Source: JAHFPN01 sp963765745 (GTDB taxonomy: Bacteria; Pseudomonadota; Alphaproteobacteria; Rhizobiales; Xanthobacteraceae). From it: DNA of 64,000 bases. Of this stretch, positions 58,512 to 64,000 are shown piece after piece (positions within the stretch are counted from its first letter, which is position 1; each line of letters opens with the position of its first letter). The DNA lies in the NCBI GenBank assembly GCA_963765745.1, contig CAVXXM010000003.1, forward strand, positions 124,001 through 188,000, in the 5' to 3' direction. Made by a program: the position numbers and the translations under genes. The notes below the pieces were generated by a model that was not told the DNA's origin, made no database searches, and saw nothing but the letters and a program-made list of their open reading frames with translations.

Positions 58512-59813
58512 GTGCGGCCCTCCGCGACTTTCTCGGCGGGGATCGTCTTCTTCTCTGTGAGAAATACCGAGGGATCGCGCGTCGCGACCAGACCGCGCGG
58601 GCGCCAGACCATGATGGCGACCATGGCCATGCCGAACAGCAGCATGCGCGCCTGGGCGAATTCGCGGAACAGTTCGAAGCCGCCGATCATCACGAGCGCG
58701 GCGAAGGCGACGCCGACCTGGCTGCCCATGCCGCCGAGCACGACGATCGCCAGAATCAGCGCCGACTCCGTGAAGGAGAAGGATTCCGGGCTGATGAAGC
58801 CCTGTCGCGTCGCGAAGAAGGCGCCGGCGAAGCCGCCGAACATGGCGCCGATGGCGAAGGCCGTGAGCTTGGTGTGGGTCGTGTTGATGCCGAGCGAGCG
58901 GCAGGCGATCTCGTCCTCGCGCAGGGCTTCCCAGGCGCGGCCGATCGGCAGCCGGCGCAGGCGGAGGGTGACGAAGTTGGTGAGGAGCGCCAGCGCGAGG
59001 ATCACGTAATAGAGAAAGATGATCCGGTGCAGCGGCGTGAATTCGAGGCCGAAAGTATCGGCGAAGCCGCCTTCGCCTTCGATGAAGGGGATGCCGAAGA
59101 AGCTCGGGCGCGGGATGCCGGTGATGCCGTTCGGCCCGCCGGTGAAGCCGGACCAGTTGATGATCACGAGGCGGATGATCTCGCCGAACGCGAGCGTCAC
59201 GATCGCGAGATAATCGCCGCGCAGCCGCAGCACCGGGAAGCCGAGCAGGACGCCCCAGAAGGCGGCGAGGATTCCGGCGACCGGCAGGCAGACCCAGAAC
59301 GACAGCCCGGAATACTGCGCCAGCAGCGCGTAGGAGTACGCTCCGACCGCGTAGAACGCCACGTATCCGAGGTCGAGCAGTCCCGCGAGGCCGACGACGA
59401 TGTTCAACCCCCAGCCGAGCATCACGTAGGTGAGCACGAGGATGCCGAGGTCGAGATAGTAGCGGTCGGCGCTGAACAGGAACGGCATCGCGAGCGCGAA
59501 GAGCAGCAATAGCCGGGCCGGCGAAGCGCGACAAGCGGGCGATGCGCGTCGTGGTTTGGCTCGAGACGAAGCGGCCGAGATCGATACCGAACGCGCCGCT
59601 CTGGTAGAGCAAGACGATCAGGAACCGGCCGGCGAATACGACCGCGACCACTATCGCCAGCAAGAGTGGCCGGGGCAGGAGTTCGAGCTCACTGGTGGAA
59701 CTCGCCTCGGTGCGCAGGCCTACCAAAAGGCCGAACAGGCCGAGCGCGATAGCCGCTGCGACGCCTGAGTCCTTCAGCGCGGCGGCGAGGTCGATGCGCG
59801 ATCGATCCGCCAC
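58508..59813 (-). CDS. livM: Branched-chain amino acid ABC transporter permease LivM (frameshift)
   Basis: About 434 residues after correction: the N-terminal extension with two helices (ALGLFGLLVGLRTE; PLLLAIVVAVVFAGRFLIVLL), then, after a one-base frame change near 59512, LVLTYVMLGWGLNIVVGLAGLLDLGYVAFYAVGAYS, LRLRGDYLAIVTLAFGEIIRL and the EAA-like loop GRAWEALREDEIACRSLGINTTHTKL. It is the second permease subunit. It starts 6 bp after livH and its stop overlaps the livG ATG. Confidence 0.93.
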
Positions 59814-59819
59814 GCGGGC

Positions 59820-60734
<915 letters not shown>

Positions 60735-61033
60735 GCTTTCCCGCTCCCCTGCGGCGGCTTCGGCCATCCTCGGCCGTCCACCGGCGTTCTCCCCCGGCCG
60801 ATGGGCGGCGATTCTCAAGGTTTAGCGCGGCGCCCGGCCCGCTACAAATCGGGCGCGCACGCGCCGTTGCGCGCTTCGGCTGGACGCCAGTCGGGATATT
60901 CCGTCAAATCCCGCTAGCATCCCTTCCGGGACCTCGACGCCGCGCCCAAACAGAAGCTGGAAACGCGCCGCCAAACGCCAAGGATAATCTTACGGTGCGC
61001 GGACCGGAAACCGGCCGCGCCAGGGAGCGAAGC
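60735..61033. other. Divergent promoter region, livH / monooxygenase gene
   Basis: A 299-bp intergenic region between two outward-reading operons. It contains a GC-rich inverted repeat GGGCGCGCACGCGCCGTTGCGCGC near 60850-60873. No convincing -35/-10 pair or ORF was found. Confidence 0.4.
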
Positions 61034-62621
61034 ATGCAGAAGAAGCCGGAAGACCTGATCGCCGGGAAGCAGCGGCCGTTCACGGGCAAGGAATATCTCG
61101 AGAGCCTGCGCGACGGGCGGCAGGTCTATATCAACGGCGAGCGGGTCAAGGACGTCACCACGCATACCTCGTTCCGCAATTCGGCGCGCACGCTGGCTCG
61201 CCTCTACGACGCGCTGCACGACCCCAAGACCAAGGACGTGCTGACCTCGCCGACCGACACGGGCTCGGGCGGCTACACGCATAAATATTTTCGGGTCGCG
61301 CGCTCGCGCGAGGAGCTGGTGGCGCAGCAGGCGGCGATCGCCGCCTGGTCGCGCATGACCTATGGCTGGATGGGCCGCACGCCGGACTACAAGGCGTCGC
61401 TGATGAACACGCTCGGCGCCAACGCCGACTATTACGGCAAGTTCGCCCCCAACGCGAAGGCTTGGTACAAGCGCGCGCAAGAGAACGTCCTGTTCATGAA
61501 CCACGCGATCGTGAACCCGCCGGTCGATCGCGGGCGGCCGACCAACGAGATCAAGGACGTCTATGTCACGATCCAGAAGGAGACCGACGCCGGCGTGATC
61601 GTGTCGGGCGCCAAGGTGGTGGCGACCTCGGCGGCGTTCACGCATTACAATTTCCTCGGTCAGAACGCGGCGACCGCGACCAGCGATCCCGATCTCGCGA
61701 TCATGTTCATCATGCCGATGGACGCGCCCGGGGTGAAACTTTTCTGCCGCACCTCGTACGAACAGATCGCAACCCAGATCGGCACGCCGTTCGACTATCC
61801 GCTGTCGTCGCGCTTCGACGAGAACGACGCGATCTTCGTGCTCGACAACGTGCTGATCCCCTGGGAGGACGTGCTGGTTCACCGCGACACCGACAAGATT
61901 CTCAGCTTCTATCCGCGCTCGGGGTTCCTCAACGGCTTCTGCTTCCAGGGCTGCACGCGCTTTGCCGTAAAGCTCGATTTCATGGCGGGGCTCTTGTCGA
62001 AAGCGCTCTACGCCACCGGCGGCGACGAGTTCCGCGGCAACCAGGCCATGCTCGGCGAAGTGATCGCGTGGCGGAATCTGTTCTGGTCGCTCTCGGACTG
62101 CATGGTGAACAATCCGCAGCAATGGATCGGCGACGCATTGCTGCCGAACCTGCAGGCCGCGCTTTCGTATCGCGTGTTCGCGCCGGACGCCTATCCGCGC
62201 ATCAAGGAGATCGTGGAGAAGATCGTGGCCTCGGCGCTGATCTATCTGCCGTCCTCGGCGCGCGACTTCAAGAATCCGGAGATCGACCCGTATCTCGAAG
62301 CGCTTCGTGCGCGGCTCGCACGGCGTCGAATACAAGGAGCGCATCAAGATCATGAAGCTCCTGTGGGACGCCATCGGCACCGAGTTCGGCGGCCGCCACG
62401 AGCTCTACGAGCGCAATTACGCCGGCAACCACGAGGACATCCGCATCCAGACGCTGACCGGCGCCAAGCGCAACGGCTCGCTCGACGCCATGACGGCGCT
62501 GGTCGACCAATGCATGGCCGACTACGACGAGAACGGCTGGACCGGCGATACCTGGATCGATACGGACGAGGCGAAGGCGGCCAAGGAAAAGATCAAGGGA
62601 AAAATCCGCGCGGCGGAGTGA
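61034..62621 (+). CDS. hpaB: HpaB-type FADH2-dependent aromatic monooxygenase, large component (frameshift)
   Basis: Similar to 4-hydroxyphenylacetate 3-monooxygenase oxygenase: FTGKEYLESLRDGRQVYINGERVKD, YKASLMNTLGANADYYG, the substrate/FAD region FCRTSYEQIATQIGTPFDYPLSSRFDENDAIFVLDNVLIPWEDVL and SSARDFKNPEIDPYLE. Near 62310 one extra base breaks the frame; corrected text is [45 protein letters not shown], about 528 residues. It hydroxylates phenols with O2 and free FADH2 from the reductase encoded next. Substrate may differ from 4-HPA. Confidence 0.88.
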
Positions 62622-62627
62622 GCGCCC

Positions 62628-63182
62628 ATGATCGGCGACGAACAGCGGCCCGACGATTCGACCGGCGGCGCCTTTCTCGCCGAGCCGCCGGTTCCGGTGG
62701 TGACCGTCGAGCCGCACATTTTTCGCGAGGCGATGAGCCGGCTGGGCGCCGCCGTCCACGTGGTGACCACCGCGGGCGAGGGCGGCAAGGCCGGCTTCAC
62801 CGCGACGGCGGTGAGTTCCGTGTCCGACAGGCCGGCGACGCTGCTGATCTGTCTCAACCGCGCCAGCCGCAATAATTCCGCGCTGTTCACCAATCGCGTG
62901 CTGTGCGTGAACACGTTACCCGCCGGTGCGGACGAGATGGCCGATTTGTTCGCCGGCCGGACCAAGGTCTACGGCGAGGATCGTTTCGCCGGCGGCCAAT
63001 GGACGACGCTGAAGACCGGCTCGCCCGTTCTCCTTTCGGCGGTGGCGGCGTTCGATTGCCGCGTGCTCGAGGTGAAGCCGGTGGCCTCGCATTACGTCTA
63101 TTTCGTCGCGGTCGAGGCGATCCGGAAAGGCCCGGCCGGCGCGGCGCTCGTTTATCACGAGCGCGAATACAAGAAGGTCTGA
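62628..63182 (+). CDS. hpaC: HpaC-like flavin reductase
   Basis: The 184-residue protein has the flavin reductase-like pattern: FREAMSRLGAAVHVVTTAG, GFTATAVSSVSDRPATLLICLNRASRNNSALF and SHYVYFVAVEAIRKGPAGAALVYHEREY. It supplies FADH2 to the monooxygenase. It starts 7 bp after the monooxygenase stop, so both are made together. About 30 non-conserved residues precede the domain. Confidence 0.9.
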   Translation: MIGDEQRPDDSTGGAFLAEPPVPVVTVEPHIFREAMSRLGAAVHVVTTAGEGGKAGFTATAVSSVSDRPATLLICLNRASRNNSALFTNRVLCVNTLPAGADEMADLFAGRTKVYGEDRFAGGQWTTLKTGSPVLLSAVAAFDCRVLEVKPVASHYVYFVAVEAIRKGPAGAALVYHEREYKKV

Positions 63183-63207
63183 ACGCGCCCGTCCGACCAA
63201 GCACGGC

Positions 63208-63368
63208 GTCATTCCGGGGCGCCACCGATCTCGGGTTTACCCGAGATCGGCAATTGATAGTTCCCAAGTCGGCTGTAGCCGACTTGGGTGGTGGCGAGCC
63301 CGGAATCCATATTCACAGACGGAGATTATGGATTCCGGCTCCTCGCTTCGCTCGGCTCCGGAATGACG
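63208..63368. repeat. Nested palindromic intergenic repeat
   Basis: Outer arms GTCATTCCGG (63209-63218) and CCGGAATGAC (63358-63367) enclose CCGATCTCGGG/CCCGAGATCGG (about 63225-63250) and CCCAAGTCGGCT/AGCCGACTTGGG (about 63263-63288), both perfect. It is a typical rhizobial dispersed palindromic element, here between hpaC and an AraC gene. Confidence 0.75.
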
Positions 63369-63435
63369 AGTGGATTTGAGCAGGTCAGTGACCCAGTGCT
63401 TTGGCAGGGCGCCCCGGGTCGCCTATGCTCGCGCC

Positions 63436-64000
63436 ATGCCGTCGGTGCAGACGCTCCCGCTCTTCCATCTCTATGGCGATCCGCCGGACGATCAGGCGTT
63501 CAATTTCGTCCATGTGGAGACAATTTCTTCGCGCTCGTCGATCCACGCCTGGACCATCAGTCCGCACCGGCACCGCAATCTGTTTCAGATTCTGGTGGTG
63601 GAGCAGGGCGGCGGCACGCTCGACCTCGAAGCCGATGCGCTGCCGTTCCGCGCGCCGGCTTTGATCCTGCTGGCGCCCACGGTGGCGCACGGGTTTCGCT
63701 TCCGCGCCGAGGTCACCGAGGGCTACGTCGTCAGCTTCACGGAGGACGTGGCGAGCGTGCTCGGCCAGAGCGAGCCGGTGGCGCTGGCGCGGCTGCATTC
63801 GCTGGCCGAGCATCCGCTGTTGTCGTTCGCGCGGGCGGAGGAGGTCGCCAAACTCGGCAAGCTGTGCCGCGAATTGCTCGAAGAGCTTTTCCTGGCGCGC
63901 GAGGGATTCGAGATGGCGGCGCGGGCCTATCTCACGCTGATCGGCGTCGAGGTGGTGCGGCTCGCCGCGAGCCGTGCGCGCTCCGGCAGCGTGACGTTGG
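63436..64000 (+). CDS. AraC-family regulator, N-terminal part (runs off the window)
   Basis: 188 residues are present from ATG 63436. They form the cupin-like effector domain of PobR/HpaA-type AraC regulators: HLYGDPPDDQAFNFVHVETI, ISPHRHRNLFQILVVEQGGG and APTVAHGFRF. The helix-turn-helix part would lie past 64000. Such proteins activate aromatic monooxygenase genes, so it probably controls the hpaB/hpaC pair just upstream. Confidence 0.82.
   Translation, partial: MPSVQTLPLFHLYGDPPDDQAFNFVHVETISSRSSIHAWTISPHRHRNLFQILVVEQGGGTLDLEADALPFRAPALILLAPTVAHGFRFRAEVTEGYVVSFTEDVASVLGQSEPVALARLHSLAEHPLLSFARAEEVAKLGKLCRELLEELFLAREGFEMAARAYLTLIGVEVVRLAASRARSGSVTL

Overview
The window is a high-GC alphaproteobacterial chromosome segment, most likely from a Hyphomicrobiales (Rhizobiales) organism near the Bradyrhizobiaceae/Xanthobacteraceae. 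The evidence is the CckA cell-cycle kinase beside flagellar genes and recA, a cysteine-depleted DksA, the purC/purS/purQ/purL run next to an F1-ATPase zeta-type inhibitor (DUF1476), a MloK1-like cyclic-nucleotide-binding K+ channel, Bug/TctC, TRAP and Liv transport genes, and palindromic dispersed repeats. No rRNA, tRNA, CRISPR array, insertion sequence or prophage was found.

Layout. 0-16.4 kb is accessory: two SAM methyltransferases, two chemotaxis receptors (one soluble and globin-like, one transmembrane), an IclR-controlled TRAP transporter operon with a secreted VOC protein, an AhpD-like protein, an FG-GAP lipoprotein-like exported protein, an outer-membrane beta-barrel protein, a TctC binding protein and a PLP aminotransferase. 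Five copies of a short repeat derived from the 3' end of a methyltransferase gene are confined to this part. 16.4-17.2 kb is a structured non-coding repeat block plus a small Cys-rich ORF. 17.2-30 kb carries an MltB-type transglycosylase, small membrane/secreted proteins, SixA, an FAD oxidoreductase, MoxR, DksA, FliL, a TPR protein, FliO and CckA. 30-51 kb is the housekeeping core: recA, a membrane glycosyltransferase, alaS, K+ channel, icd, trmJ, murI, rpsD, grxD-bolA-purL-purQ-purS-purC, zeta subunit, and rpe-purB. 51-64 kb has a BASS-like transporter, a second FAD oxidoreductase, a NylC/P1-type Ntn hydrolase, ccdA, the livH-livM-livG-livF-DUF6867-livK cluster, and divergently an HpaB/HpaC-type two-component monooxygenase with a partial AraC-type regulator.

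Functional links. CckA normally controls CtrA, and CtrA-like TTAA-N7-TTAA boxes lie just upstream of both chemotaxis receptor genes. recA has a plausible alphaproteobacterial LexA box. The IclR/TRAP intergenic region has a perfect operator-like palindrome and a hairpin that would hide the ribosome binding site of the first TRAP gene.

Caution for users: about seventeen otherwise well-conserved genes, including essential ones (alaS, icd, purL, purB), are interrupted by single-base indels, nearly all of them +1 insertions. These look like sequencing/assembly errors rather than true pseudogenes. I give full gene spans and note where the frame changes.
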